Origin: Sordariomycetes sp. S80-01Y
Lineage: Eukaryota > Ascomycota > Sordariomycetes
Reading direction: 5' to 3'
NCBI GenBank assembly: GCA_037042185.1
Contig: JAXQJY010000023.1
Coordinates: forward strand, 992,001-1,056,000
DNA: 64,000 nt
Below the pieces are notes generated by a model that made no database searches, was not told the DNA's origin, and saw nothing but the letters and a program-made list of their open reading frames with translations. Both the position numbers and the translations under genes were made by a program. This document shows positions 33,175 to 44,066 of this stretch, piece by piece. The number at the start of each line of letters is the position of its first letter. The first letter of the stretch is position 1.

Positions 33175-36100
33175 ATGACGAGACCCTCGATTGTCCGTGC
33201 GGGTGAGTCGACCCCTAGGAGAGATTAGCTGGTGCTGGGATCCTGGGCCTGGCGATGGCACGGTCTGCATGTGTTATCACCACGGAAGCGCCGCCTACCC
33301 AGCGCGTCCTGCCACCTCTTCCTCCTCCTTTCTCATCCGTTCCAACTGCCTCGACGGTGCCCGGACTAGCAACGCTGACCGTCCCAAGACACAATCGACC
33401 TCCAGGATCACGAGGCGCCCTCCGCCAAAGACCACCGCTCCCTCCATCCCACGGGATCCCACCAAGCCGAGACCCTCCGCGAAGTCGACCGCGAAGCCCA
33501 CCACGAGCAGCAACGTAGCCCGCGCCTCTCCTGGACCGATCCCGACGCTGATCCCGCTACCCAAAAGCAGCAGAAACAGACCGAAGAGCTCGTCGAAGGC
33601 GTGCAGGCGAGGATGGCGCAGGAGGATGCCCTTGCGGTGGCGCAGAACGGAGGCGTCAGCTCCAGTGACGAGGGCGAAGGGGACGGCGATGACTTGGATG
33701 ACGATCTGATGGACAGGATATCGAGCAGTCCCTCGATTGAAGATGGTGCGTACCAATTTTCCGAGCGACAACATGTTTCCATGGGGGAGCGAAGACAGTG
33801 GCCTAAGCGGGTTGATTCGCTGCCCGAGCATCTGCGCGCGAGTGCCGCGACTTTCCAGGGGAGCTCCAGCAGTGCTGGGAGCTCAGCCTATCTTGCATAC
33901 CCAGAACATCCCCTCTTGGAGACTCTTCATACTCCGCGCAACGACGAACACAACGACGGGGAGAGCTGCGATGCGAGTGACCATGGAGGCTTGGAGTTTG
34001 GGGAAGCGTCTGCGGCGGCGAGACTGCACGGTTAGTCGCCTGCGGAAGAGCTAGAGCGTATCGCGGAAGAGTCAGAGCCAGAGGATGGAGACGGCGCTCA
34101 TGGACAAGAGGGGGGAGGTTATGGTTCACTCGACCCGGACGATCCCCTGACGTTCCCCTACGAACCATCGGAAGATGACGATACCTTTTCCCTTGACGGT
34201 CCACAGTACATTGACTCAGACTGGGCGAGCGAATGCTTACACGAGGATTCAGAGGACATCGATTTCGAGTTCGTCTATGCGCTGCACACGTTCGTCGCGA
34301 CGGTAGAGGGACAGGCGAATGCTACCAAGGGCGATACTATGGTCTTACTGGACGATAGCAACAGCTATTGGTGGCTGGTGAGGGTTGTTAAGGACAGCAG
34401 CATTGGTAAGGACGACAAACTAGCCTGGAAGTTACGAAACTGACAGCAGAAGGGTACTTGCCCGCTGAGCATATCGAGACGCCAACAGAGAGGTTAGCAC
34501 GTTTGAACAAGCACCGAAATGTTGACGTAGGTCATTTGCTCTGCCTGCAGTGGTGTATTGACGCTGACCGCTTGCTAGCTCTCTGCCACCATGCTGGGCG
34601 ACCAGAACCCCAAGGCCAAAAACTCATTCAAAGCGATACGCAAGCGCTGGAAGTCGGTCACTTTCAGCGAGCCGACATATGTCGACTACCAAACACACGA
34701 AGGAGATTACTCGAGTGACGAGGAGGACATTGAAGAACTGTTTGGCAAAGATGTCACGGCGCAACAGACCGACCCCGAGAAGGAACAGATACAGCAGGAA
34801 GATATCTCGGACGAGACCGCCAAGGTTGCCCCTCTGCAGACTCGCAAGGAGTCCAAGGATGAGACGGCAACAGAGGTCGAAGAGGAGGAGCGGAGGTCGA
34901 GCGAAGAAATACTTGATGGTCGTGCCGAGCCTAGGAAGACGAGCAACGGCACCGTTCGCGACTCGTTCTTTAAGGACGACAAGGCGGAGACTAAGAAGCT
35001 TACTCTCACGCCGACCCTCCTACGCGACCCCGACACTGCATCTCGACCATCAACCGACTCCGTCGGCTCGAAGGATCTCAAGGCACGCCCCAGTCTCGAC
35101 AAGATGGATAAGGAACTAGTGTCGGACAAGGACAGCAGGAAAAAGGCTCAGAGTCCAGCTCCTGCGCCGCAGAAGTCCAAGGACAAGAAGCCCAGCGCAA
35201 TCCGTAACTTTTTCTCTAGGAAGGACAAGAAGCGAACCTCGGAGGACGACGATGGCGAGTCCTTCGGTAAGCGGTCGATGGACATCATGGACTCCCGCGA
35301 CAGCGAGGAGCCGGATGAGGCGGCAAGTCCCGACAAGACACCGACCAGGAGTCCAAGCAAGCTGCAGAAGCAACAGCCCAGAACGGAGCCGTCGCCGACG
35401 AGGAAGAACTCCAACGCTGCGAATAAGAATCCTCCCAAGACAGACTTGAGCGCACACTTCACGGAGCCGAGGACGAACGACGTGTCGAATGTTCCGCCTG
35501 CGAGCATGAGAATCGTGGATCCCGAGACGCAGGAGACGAAGGAGGTATCCAGTGCTCAGCAACAGCGTGCTTCACCAAAAGAGGAGAAGAGCGGCCTGGC
35601 GAAGAGCTTGCTGCCGAGGAGCAGGAGTGGGAGCGGAAGCGGGAACGTTTCGACGAAACCGCAGAAGACGGTCAAGGCGAAGTCCCGGATGGAGCTCGAC
35701 GAGGACAGCTCGGAGGCCGAGGAAGCGCTGCTTGAGACGCCACCTGCAGAGAGCGAAAAGGTGACCGAGGACAAGTCGTTGAGGCCACAGCTTCCCGGTG
35801 CGTTCCCGGATAGTTACATGACGACAGCCAGCGACAGCACTGTCACGCCTGCAGCGCAGCAGCAACACCGCGAACGCCTCTCGGAGTCCCCCGTTGAGGT
35901 GTCACCTGTATCACCGAGCGCAGCACCGGGTCTCGTCGCAGACGAACCCTCATCAGACGGCTCGCCATCTCCCGACCTCAAGCAGGAGCAAGGCTGGGAC
36001 GACACCAAGCTACGCGCATTCTTCGACGAAGGCGACCACGTCAGGGATCTCCTGGCTGTGGTGTACGACACGAGTAACGTTGAGCCCGTGGGAGCTGACC

Positions 36101-36284
36101 ATCCCATCGTCAGCGGGTTCAGGGAACAGAACGCCAAATTGGCGGAAATTACGACAGTAAGGCCACTCCCTATCCCTGCTGGCATTTCCCCTTTTTAGAG
36201 AGCCGTGGCTAACCAAGACAGCAACTGGACAACATGCTCGGCGACTGGCTCGCCCGTAAGCAGCGTTCGAGAGGAACCTTGTGA
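33175..36284 (+). CDS. Tea4/Bud14-type SH3 polarity protein (in-frame stop in the simple model)
   Basis: Exons by splice signals: 33175-33202, 33389-34405, 34453-34526, 34579-36156 and 36222-36284, about 919 codons. The SH3 domain (about 34255-34500) reads EFVYALHTFVATVEGQ, DTMVLLDDSNSYWWLV and, across an intron, SSIGYLPAEHIE. Just after it, RKRWKSVTF (KSVTF at 34651-34665) fits the RVxF consensus for protein phosphatase 1 docking, a hallmark of fission yeast Tea4 and yeast Bud14. Known role: cell-end marker that recruits PP1 and formins to growing tips. The rest is charged and disordered, and the last exon adds QLDNMLGDWLARKQ. Anomaly: within exon 2 the frame is closed by TAG at 34033-34035, then continues in the same frame (PAEELERIAEESEPEDGDG). 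Either an unrecognised intron removes it (33977-34048 and 33746-34048 are both phase-compatible) or the gene or sequence carries a nonsense change. Confidence 0.78.
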
Positions 36285-37392
36285 TTCCTCGACATTCTCT
36301 TCAGACTTTTTCCTTTCCGTCGCCGCGATAGAGGCTTGGAAGCATTACGAAACATGGAATGATCAAGTTTGTCTTGTGGTTGTCTTAATCTTTCTATTGT
36401 TTGCGCGCTGGGCGTCAGGTTACTTTGCAAAGGTCAAGGATTACGATGTCAAGTCTGCCTCGCGTGTCTTCTTTTTTTTGTTTGCCGCGGGTTCTTGACG
36501 ACGGGATGTTACATTGTTTGGGCTGGGATGTGTTGGGCTGTGGACGAGGATAGAAGCGAGAGCCAGAGTGTTTTTCTAAGTCTGCTAGGTTAGGCTACGC
36601 TCAACGAGCAAGATACCTACCAGGAGAGAATTTGAGACGACCGTGATGTTCAAGCTGCTGTGCAAGGTGTTGGCGATACCAAGCTGAATAAGGTGCCCTT
36701 AAGAAGGAGCAGGGATGGCCATACGAGGCCCAGCGGTGGGCTTGGCCAACCCGCAGACCCTGGCCACGCGAGCCATGGCAATGGCAGACTCAGCCGGGCA
36801 TGGAGAACGCGTCGTTGGAAGAATATGGGGTTAGGCCGAAGTAGACGGTTACTTATTGAACTTTGAAGGTGTTGGAAGATGCAGGATTGGTCCGGCCATG
36901 CTAGTTAAGACAGAACCTCGGCAGTCGGCGAACGTCAGCTGGGCCGGGAGCTCCCACCAGCCCGCAGCAGGTCCCTCGCTAACGCGGACATGGTGCACTG
37001 TTCCCCCCTCCAGCGCCACACCGACACCGAGATCAGCCCGGAACTCGGCATTTGCCTTTGGATGCGGTTTAGCGCCCCGCAGCAAGCTCTCCAAGTTTCC
37101 ACCTTGGCTGGCAGGTCGGAGCTCCAGATCCTCCCAGCTTGAGCTTCCCCGGCCATCAAGACCTGAAGCCATTGGCCACAGTCCCCAGAAGTCTTCCCCA
37201 TACTGCCCGTTGACGTGCTCGCGACCCTGGATGGTGAGCAACGTAGGAATGGACGTTGGCTCCCCGTCGCTGGAGCCAGTGGTGCTGTTGGTTGCGCCCG
37301 GGGCACCTTAGCTGACGGTGGGCGCCTGGGACGACGATCTTCTTATATCAACCTTGCGTCTGCCAGCCTCGACCTCTCCGGAACATCATCTC
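36285..37392. other. intergenic spacer
   Basis: About 1.1 kb upstream of the sugar porter gene. Overlapping frames occur on both strands at 36849-37311, neither with a recognisable domain. I treat the interval as the tea4-like 3' region plus the transporter promoter. Confidence 0.4.
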
Positions 37393-37436
37393 TTCCCCAT
37401 CGGTTCCCCATCGGTTCCCCATCGGTTCCCCATCGG
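37393..37436 (+). repeat. 4 x 11-base tandem repeat upstream of MFS gene
   Basis: Four exact copies of TTCCCCATCGG stand head to tail at 37393-37403, 37404-37414, 37415-37425 and 37426-37436. They end 62 bases before the ATG of the sugar porter, so they lie in its leader or core promoter. Each unit contains CCCC/GGGG, compatible with a C2H2 (CreA- or Msn2-like) zinc-finger site, but that is speculation. Confidence 0.85.
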
Positions 37437-37498
37437 CTTGTTCCAGCAAGCGCCCTTCGCATCGAGTATCGAGCTTGTGTGAGCCGCACATCGCCACC

Positions 37499-39190
37499 AT
37501 GGCCAAGGCTCTGGGCACCTTTCGCGCCGTCTACCTCGTGGCCCTGTGCTGCGTTGGTTCGTTCCTCTTCGCCTACGACACGGGCATCGTCGGCGGCATC
37601 CTCACCTTCAAGAGCTTCCAGCGAGACTTCCGCTATGGCGAGGACCAGCGCGCGTCCGTCGGGTCCAACTCGACGTCGTTGCTCCAGGCCGGAGGTAGGT
37701 CACCACGACGACTTCATAACCCATCAGTGGGGGACTGCCCTGACGGATCCTGACTGACCTCTGGCAGCTTTCTTCGCGTGTTTTTTCATCTGGCCCTTCA
37801 TGGCCAAGTTCGGCCGTCGCTGGTCCATCGTGCTAGCTTCGGCCATTTTCAACGTGGGCGCCGTCGTCCAGACCATCAACACGCACTCGCTGGCCGCCTT
37901 CTACGTCGCCCGCGTTATCTCTGGAGTCGGCGTCGGCATGGCCACCGTCGTCATCCCCGCCTACTCGGCCGAGATGGCGCCTAAGAACATCCGCGGCATG
38001 CTCGGCTCCTTCTTCCAATTCTTCTTCACCCTCGGCGTCATGACCTCGTACTGGATCGACTATGCCGTACACACCCACATGGAGGACTCGACCGCGCAGT
38101 GGCAGATCCCCGTGGGGCTCCAGCTCGTGCCCGGTGCCATCCTGGGGCTGGGCATGCTGCTGACCAAGGAGAGCGTGCGGTGGCTGGCCAAGCAGGGCCG
38201 CCACGAGGATGCCATGAAGAGCTTGTCCTGGGTGAGGGGCGGTGAGGACGATGAGGTGAGGGCTGAGTTCAACGAGATTCTGCTCGGCCTCGAGGAGGAG
38301 GCGAGGGACAAGTCGGGCGTTACCTGGAGGGAGCTGCTCCTGGTTCCCACCAACCGCAACCGTATTGTCCTCATCATCTGTCTCCAGATTGGTGTCCAGC
38401 TTACTGGCAACACCTCGATGGCGTACTGTAGGTCACCCCTTCCCCCCCAGGCTAGAGTGTGCGTGCTGACGACGGTCCAGATGCTCCCCAAATCTTCTCT
38501 CTCGTCGGTGCTGGCCAGGACAATCTTCTTATCACCGGATTTTTTGGCGTCGTCAAGGTCATCTCGTGTCTCTTCTTCCTCCTCTTCCTCGTGGAGCGCC
38601 TCGGCCGTCGCGGCTCCCTGCTGGCCGGCGCGCTCCTTATGGGCATGTATATGCTCATCGTCGCCATCCTCACCGTCAAGTTCCCACCCGACCCGGACGC
38701 CGGCCTCACCCCGTCCTCGATCGCGTCCCTGACCATGATCTACCTCGAAGCCATGAGCTACAACATTTCGTGGGGGCCCGTGCCCTGGGTTTACACGGGC
38801 GAGATCTTCCCCACGCGCATCCGCGAGGCCGGCGTCGCTATCGGCACCGCGACGCAGTGGCTCTTCAACTTTGTCTTCTCGCAGGCCACGCCCCACGCCG
38901 TGGAGAACCTTGGCTGGAAGACCTTTGTCATGTTCTGCGTCTTTAACTGGGCGCTCGTGGTGTTTGTGTGGTTCTTCATCCGAGAGACCAAGGGCAAGTC
39001 GCTGGAGGAGATGGAAGAGCGTAAGTGTTCCAATGCAGATATATCTTTCTTCTTATGTTTTACTGACTTGATTTCAGTATTTGGAGGTGAGAAGCTACCG
39101 GAAAGAGACCCCGAGGCGATGAAGAGTGTGGTGCACAACGAAGGCCCGACGCAGGAGGCGGAGAGCCCGAATCAGAAGAATCTGCAATGA
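37499..39190 (+). CDS. MFS sugar porter (hexose transporter family)
   Basis: Four exons, 37499-37694, 37768-38427, 38481-39020 and 39078-39190, give 502 residues. The first span YLVALCCVGSFLFAYDTGIVGG carries the sugar-porter DTG start. Other family signatures are FMAKFGRRWS (loop 2-3 Gly-Arg-Arg), RVISGVGVGMATVVIPAY with SAEMAPKNIRG following, PESVRWL-like KESVRWLAKQGR, QIGVQLTGNTSMAYYAPQIF (QxxxQ-type span 7), LVERLGRRGSLL and the C-terminal RETKGKSLEEMEE. Twelve membrane spans are expected. Known role: proton-coupled or facilitative uptake of hexoses or related compounds; the substrate is not readable. Span 7 has TGNTS where many hexose porters have SGINA, which may affect specificity. The ATG context is good (CACCATGG). 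Confidence 0.92.
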
Positions 39191-39754
39191 GTAACTGAAG
39201 GTGATGTGACATTACTGCAGGTTTTTAGAACTGGCAGGACACAATAATTTTCTTAAAAGATAGGATTAAGAGTCTTTTTATGGTCCGTTGCTTCAATCTC
39301 CCATGACTTGTGCCGTCGAAGCTACGCCCGTCCCCGAGATCACCTCTGCTATATGTAGTAGTACTTCTCTCAGAGATGCCAACCCTAAGTAACATTGAGA
39401 AGATAGCGAATCAAGTTCCAGAGGAATCTGCTCCACCAAGTGAGCCAGCAATGCGGGGGGCGTGGTCGCGCGAGGCGGGCTTTTCCCCCGAAAGGCTTCC
39501 CCGACTACCGACAGAAGGGGAGGCGCATGCATAATCCACGCCTGCCAAGGAACTCCATTGAAGCGCTCGGCAGTCAATTACGAAGATCTCTAGGAGGGGA
39601 GTGAGATGTCTTGTCAGTCTGAACGGGTATGAAGTAGCTTTGGGTGCGTGTGCTGCCGCTATATAAACATTAAGCTATGTCCAGGTGTGCCGGCCGTTAT
39701 CCCGTAATTCTCTGCTATATTTTCCCTTGGTCCCTTTTATGATTTCTAGTGCCT
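39191..39754. other. convergent 3' spacer
   Basis: About 560 bases between converging stop codons of the sugar porter and the aspartic protease. No gene or repeat was recognised. Confidence 0.4.
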
Positions 39755-41470
39755 TCATAGCATGAACAGCATCATGCCGCCTGCCACGACGACCGCCGAC
39801 CAGCCTCCGAGCTTCCCGGCCGCGTTGTCGTCGTCCGGTTCTTCGCTGCTTGCTTCCTCCCCGCTACCCTCGGCCCCTCCACCTCTTCCGCTGGAGCCAT
39901 CGAGGCTCTCCCCACCGAAGTCGCCGTTCTCGTCATCGTCCTCGTCACCGCTGGTCTCGCTCGGCTTGGATGCCGTCGAGGTCAACGTCAAAGTCGTGGC
40001 AGAGGAGCCGCTGGATGTTGTGACGATGGTCTCCGTGACGACGGGGAGGTCGTCCGAGGTCGTGGGCGAAGGGGTACCGGAGCTGGTGGGATCGGTTGCC
40101 TCAAGGACCTCTCCGGAGCCGCTGCCCGAGTCAGGCTGATCCAGCATCGAGCCCGAGCCGCCGCAGGAGCCCCAGAGACCCTCAAGATCTTTCGAGCTCT
40201 TGATGCTGGAGACGCTCCCGCCGCAGTTCTGGTACTGCGCCATGAAGATGGTGTCGGAATCGAGGTCGAAGACCACGTAGGCGGATCGCAGGAAGGTGTC
40301 CCCCAGCAGGGTGAACTCGTCGCTCTCGGCGATGCCCAGATAGCACCCGTTGCTGAACTGCCTGACCACCTCGCCGAAGGGGACCTTGATGGTGACGCCG
40401 TCGAAGGCGAAGTCCAACGTCCCCGGCTCGTTGACCAGGCGGCAGTCGATCTCGTAGAAGCCCGCGTCGTCCTTTCCGGGGGATTGCAAGTCCTCGGCAA
40501 TGTCCCTGACGAGGCTTTCGGGCAGCAGCGTCAGGGTCGCGCCCGTGTCCACAAAGGCCGGCAGGCTGGAGCCCGAGTAGTCGCTGCCGTCGCGCGAGAT
40601 GCCGTCGAGCTGGACCCAGTAGCGGGCCACGCCGTCGGGGCTGTCCTCGGGGGGGATGATGGGCAGGGCGGCGAGCTGGCCCCTGAACTTGCTCGTGTCG
40701 ACGCCGCCAAAGGACACGGCGCCGCTGCCTTCGGCCTTGGACCCGAGCGCGACGCTGAAGGCGTGCGTCTCGATGAAGCCCTGCTCGAGCATCTCGTCCA
40801 GCACGTTGGGGTACTTTGTGTTGACGCCGTCTCCGTGGCCCAAGCCCAGCACGCCGGCGAATTGGTCCTCGCTCTCGGATGCAACGCCAAACCTGATGGC
40901 CTTCAACCTGTTGTCCTTGCTGAAGCCGACGTCGTCCTCGTAGTAGTCGATCTTGGCCTCGCCAATTCCATAGTTGAGATCCGTCGACTCGCCCGTGTCT
41001 TCGCTGGAGGAGGAGTCATCGGGAAAGTACCGGCCCGTCGCCTCGCAGAAGGTCTTGTCGGAGTCGGAACTTAGCGAGGAGCAGGAAGGGTTCAGCCACA
41101 GCTCAAACGAGCCGGTGTCCAGCTGGGCGTAGACCTCCTGGGGCGGCGTGCCGACGTACAGCTGAGCGTAGTAGGCGACGTCGGAGCGGTTCTCCAGCTG
41201 GACGTCCAGGCTCCTCCCGACGAGGGCGGGCTTGGGGGCGTGGACGATGGGCAGCGTCAGGACGGTGTCGTCCAGGTCTTCCGAGACGGGCAGTCCCCGG
41301 GCCTGCTGCTGTGCGATGCGCAGGGTTCCGAGCGACTCGGCCTCGTCGACGGTGGGAAGGGATCGCGGGACGAGGTTGATCTTGGAGGATACTCCGCGCG
41401 GGATCTGGGGCCAGCAGGTCGAGACAGCCGCGAGGGCCAGGAGGGTTATCCACGACGATTGCGGTGCCAT
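39755..41470 (-). CDS. GPI-anchored aspartic protease (yapsin/OPSB-like)
   Basis: A single uninterrupted exon of 571 residues. An N-terminal signal peptide (about residues 1-20, WITLLALAAVSTCW) and a propeptide precede the pepsin-type domain, which begins at about residue 98 (AYYAQLYVGTPPQEVYAQ). Catalytic motifs are DTGS (118-121, with FELW following) and DTGA (308-311, with TLTLLPES). Further marks are FAGVLGLG, AVSFGGVDTSKFRG and FTLLGDTFLRSAYVVFDLD. Paired Cys flank an acidic Ser/Asp-rich loop (about 128-165), a yapsin-like feature. The last ~140 residues are Ser/Thr/Glu/Gly-rich and end in a hydrophobic tail (SAVVVAGGMMLFML), the pattern of a GPI attachment signal. Known role: surface processing of wall or secreted proteins at basic residues. 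Family placement inside A1 is inference. Confidence 0.93.
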   Translation of the reverse strand: MAPQSSWITLLALAAVSTCWPQIPRGVSSKINLVPRSLPTVDEAESLGTLRIAQQQARGLPVSEDLDDTVLTLPIVHAPKPALVGRSLDVQLENRSDVAYYAQLYVGTPPQEVYAQLDTGSFELWLNPSCSSLSSDSDKTFCEATGRYFPDDSSSSEDTGESTDLNYGIGEAKIDYYEDDVGFSKDNRLKAIRFGVASESEDQFAGVLGLGHGDGVNTKYPNVLDEMLEQGFIETHAFSVALGSKAEGSGAVSFGGVDTSKFRGQLAALPIIPPEDSPDGVARYWVQLDGISRDGSDYSGSSLPAFVDTGATLTLLPESLVRDIAEDLQSPGKDDAGFYEIDCRLVNEPGTLDFAFDGVTIKVPFGEVVRQFSNGCYLGIAESDEFTLLGDTFLRSAYVVFDLDSDTIFMAQYQNCGGSVSSIKSSKDLEGLWGSCGGSGSMLDQPDSGSGSGEVLEATDPTSSGTPSPTTSDDLPVVTETIVTTSSGSSATTLTLTSTASKPSETSGDEDDDENGDFGGESLDGSSGRGGGAEGSGEEASSEEPDDDNAAGKLGGWSAVVVAGGMMLFML

Positions 41471-43220
41471 TGCGCGTCGTGAGGGCGTAGAGGTGAAGGA
41501 TAGGGAGATGCGGCAGATGTTAACAATGAACCCGGTCCTCGAGACTCGGGAGTCGACCAGCGAACTGAAGTGATATCCAAACGAGAACTCCCCCTAAGAA
41601 ATAAATGAATGAATTGGATTAACGAAAGATGGTGCGTGTCCAAGACGCAGCGATTGACCCGTCCTCGTCGCAACTCTTTCAGGTCGACGACAGCAGGAAC
41701 AGCGACGAGATCAGAACAGAAGAAGGAAGATAATGAATGATGAGGTCCAGCAAGGAAGAAAAGGCAAGAAGCCCATCGCGGTCAGATCACAAGCATATCT
41801 CACCTCATTCAATCAGATCTCGTTCTGGGCGCCTCGCATCCCCTCCCCTTCCCACCGTCACGAATTCGGGCGCCCCTTACGCAAGCCTCGCCCACGCACG
41901 CACGCATTCCAATCTCAGCGCAGCCTGAGCCGAGCAATCACAAGCCGCAGGCCGGCGAACAAGCACAGACGCTAGCGGGGGGGCAGATCGCCAGTCCCAG
42001 GGGTGCCGACCCGCCCAAAGGGGAAAGCCAACCAGCCCCCGGAGGCGCCCCATAAGACAAGCTTGAGTTTGCGAAGACAGGGGTCCCCCTAGCGCTGTTT
42101 CGGCGGTGGGACCCGGGCGGCTGAAACGAGCCCTGAACTTCCCCCCCGGTCCGAGGCTTGAGCGTAGGGCGGCCGACGGGGGGAATGAATGATGATGGTA
42201 CGCTGGAAGGGCCGAGAGTGCTTCGATTGCTACGTTGTGGAAGCTGGGCACGCTTGAGCTGGCTGGGTGGTTGCGGTCTGGATGGCGGATGGGGCTGATG
42301 TGGGTGCTCGGACTGGGTGAGACAGAAGAGCCAGGGAATAGGTACAGAAGGCGAAGAATTGGAGATGGAAGCATACCTGACCGGCTGGGGAGCATTCCTG
42401 AGCTGAAGAGCACGGAGTCGATGACGAGGTTCAATGCCCATTTGCATTTATGCTGCGGCTGGAGGATTAGAGCACGCCAGCCACCGACATGGGCTGGTAG
42501 CTGATGCAAGTCGAGTGGCGGCATTCTTCGTGCTCTCGGAGGTGGGTGACGCGCTAGGCTGTGATGGGATGGGATGCCTTCTATGTTTCGTTTTGTTTCG
42601 CTGCCCGCTGCGGGTTCATGGCTTCTAAATAAGTACGACTTCCAAGACTGGAAGGAAGCGACCTGAGAGTGTTGTGGACGCTCTGCTTCGTCTTCTCTTG
42701 GATGCCACAAGGTCACTTCGGGCTCTCATTACCACTGTTCAAGTGTGGACATGCCGTAACTAAAGCTCGCCTCACGAGGTCGAAGCAATGGGCAGCCTGT
42801 CTCTCCTCAAGTGGCGAGATGGCAAGCTCATATAGGACCTTGCGGACACCATGACCAATACGTGAATCCCCATGTCAAATCACAGGAGACCATTGCGGAG
42901 GAAGCCGAGTACTGCATACCTGCTCCGTCAGCCATCTTCTTCGGGGAAGCTGAGACTGGACGAGACCACTTCAGCTGGAGAGAAGCCTGAGTCACTGGTC
43001 TCTGGGACTACGACTGGCTGCCGGTTGGTTTTACAGCTATTATATAGACCAGGGAAGCAGAGAGTTGTCACTGTGGGACAGACCTTGTCTTGATGATTGA
43101 CATCTACGCTCCCGGTGAGATGGCTACTATCTATAACTCTGAGTGGAAGTATCCGCCTCAACCTCATCGACATACCACTCCAGGGCTTTGAAGTCAACCG
43201 AGCAAAGACTGCCGACATAC
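41471..43220. other. protease promoter region and spacer
   Basis: About 1.75 kb upstream of the protease and downstream of the orphan gene. The largest frame (41877-42716, minus) translates to Pro/Ser/His/Arg-rich sequence with no domain and overlaps smaller frames in other phases, so it is not called. No repeat or RNA gene was seen. Confidence 0.4.
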
Positions 43221-44066
43221 CTACATACTGTAGCACACCGGGAAAATACTCCGCTTAGCGGAGCTCGTCTTCTCCGCCGCACACACAAGCTTCCGCCTCT
43301 CCCCCCGTCGCTTCCACTTGCGTCCAGCTTGCTTGTCATCCTTCCAATACTCATAGATTGTCATCTTGTTGACCTGATCCTCCGTCCCGATCATGGCGTC
43401 CCAAACTCTGATCTGCTCCTCGTGGTCCTTGCGAACGCCCCTGAAGGGCTTGCGATCGGTCTTCTTGACGCAACGGATGCAGTAACGCCCGCTGTACATT
43501 CCGTACGCAATGACAAGCGTCTTGACTCGGGATTCCTCTTCGCGAGTCGGGGCTGAAGCGCGGTAGATGAGCACCTTGTTGCCGAGCATGGCTTCCACGC
43601 ACATGATCCGGCACAGCACCTCGAAGTCCTTGATGAAGTTGCCTGGATCGTACTCATACGCGGCGTGGAACGCGAACTGAGGAGGACGGCTGGATGCGCG
43701 GTCTTCGAAGGGCTGGAGCACAATCGTCTTCCGGTCGAGGTGGAAGACCCGCGTGACCCCCTGGCCGTTCAGGACCCCGGCGTCGTCCTGGTTCCCGACC
43801 AAGACGCTGTCGTACACACGCTCGTTCCTCTTTTCCGGGTCGACGCTCCGGGGCAGCCAGCGCTGCTGGATGCGTGTCCGAATGCCCCGGAACCTGACGT
43901 GGCGGCTCCTTGGGGATTTGTCTGGGAGTCGTCTGTGGCGGCTGTAGCCGTTCGGGGGGGTCTCCTCGTGAGGTGACTTCTGCGCGCGCTCCTTGACTTT
44001 ATCGGCGAATTTGAGAAAGCGGTTGAGCAATGCCTCGGCGGGGAGTAGAAGAGTCCTCCTCGACAT
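43221..44066 (-). CDS. hypothetical protein, basic, single exon
   Basis: I do not recognise this protein. The frame from the first ATG (44066) codes for 281 residues without introns. The N-terminal third is strongly basic (Arg/Lys-rich, for example YSRHRRLPDKSPRSRHVRFR). The central part looks folded: RVFHLDRKTIVLQPFED, FAFHAAYEYDPGNFIKDF, VLCRIMCVEAMLGNKVLIY and VKTLVIAYGMYSGRYCIRC. Then come WDAMIGTEDQVNKMTIYEYW and a basic C-terminal end. No signal peptide, membrane span or known catalytic motif is visible. The frame extends upstream of the ATG to about 44129 using non-ATG codons only. Codon use appears coding-like and the composition is not simple-repeat, so I judge it a probable gene, perhaps lineage-restricted. 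Confidence 0.6.
   Translation of the reverse strand: MSRRTLLLPAEALLNRFLKFADKVKERAQKSPHEETPPNGYSRHRRLPDKSPRSRHVRFRGIRTRIQQRWLPRSVDPEKRNERVYDSVLVGNQDDAGVLNGQGVTRVFHLDRKTIVLQPFEDRASSRPPQFAFHAAYEYDPGNFIKDFEVLCRIMCVEAMLGNKVLIYRASAPTREEESRVKTLVIAYGMYSGRYCIRCVKKTDRKPFRGVRKDHEEQIRVWDAMIGTEDQVNKMTIYEYWKDDKQAGRKWKRRGERRKLVCAAEKTSSAKRSIFPVCYSM

Noticed and set aside
36849-37311. Overlapping sense and antisense frames of ~130-150 residues before the sugar porter
   Set aside because: No domain on either strand and no splice structure; probably promoter sequence.
41877-42716. Minus-strand 279-residue frame upstream of the aspartic protease
   Set aside because: Pro/Ser/His/Arg-rich translation, no domain, overlaps frames in other phases and sits in the protease promoter.
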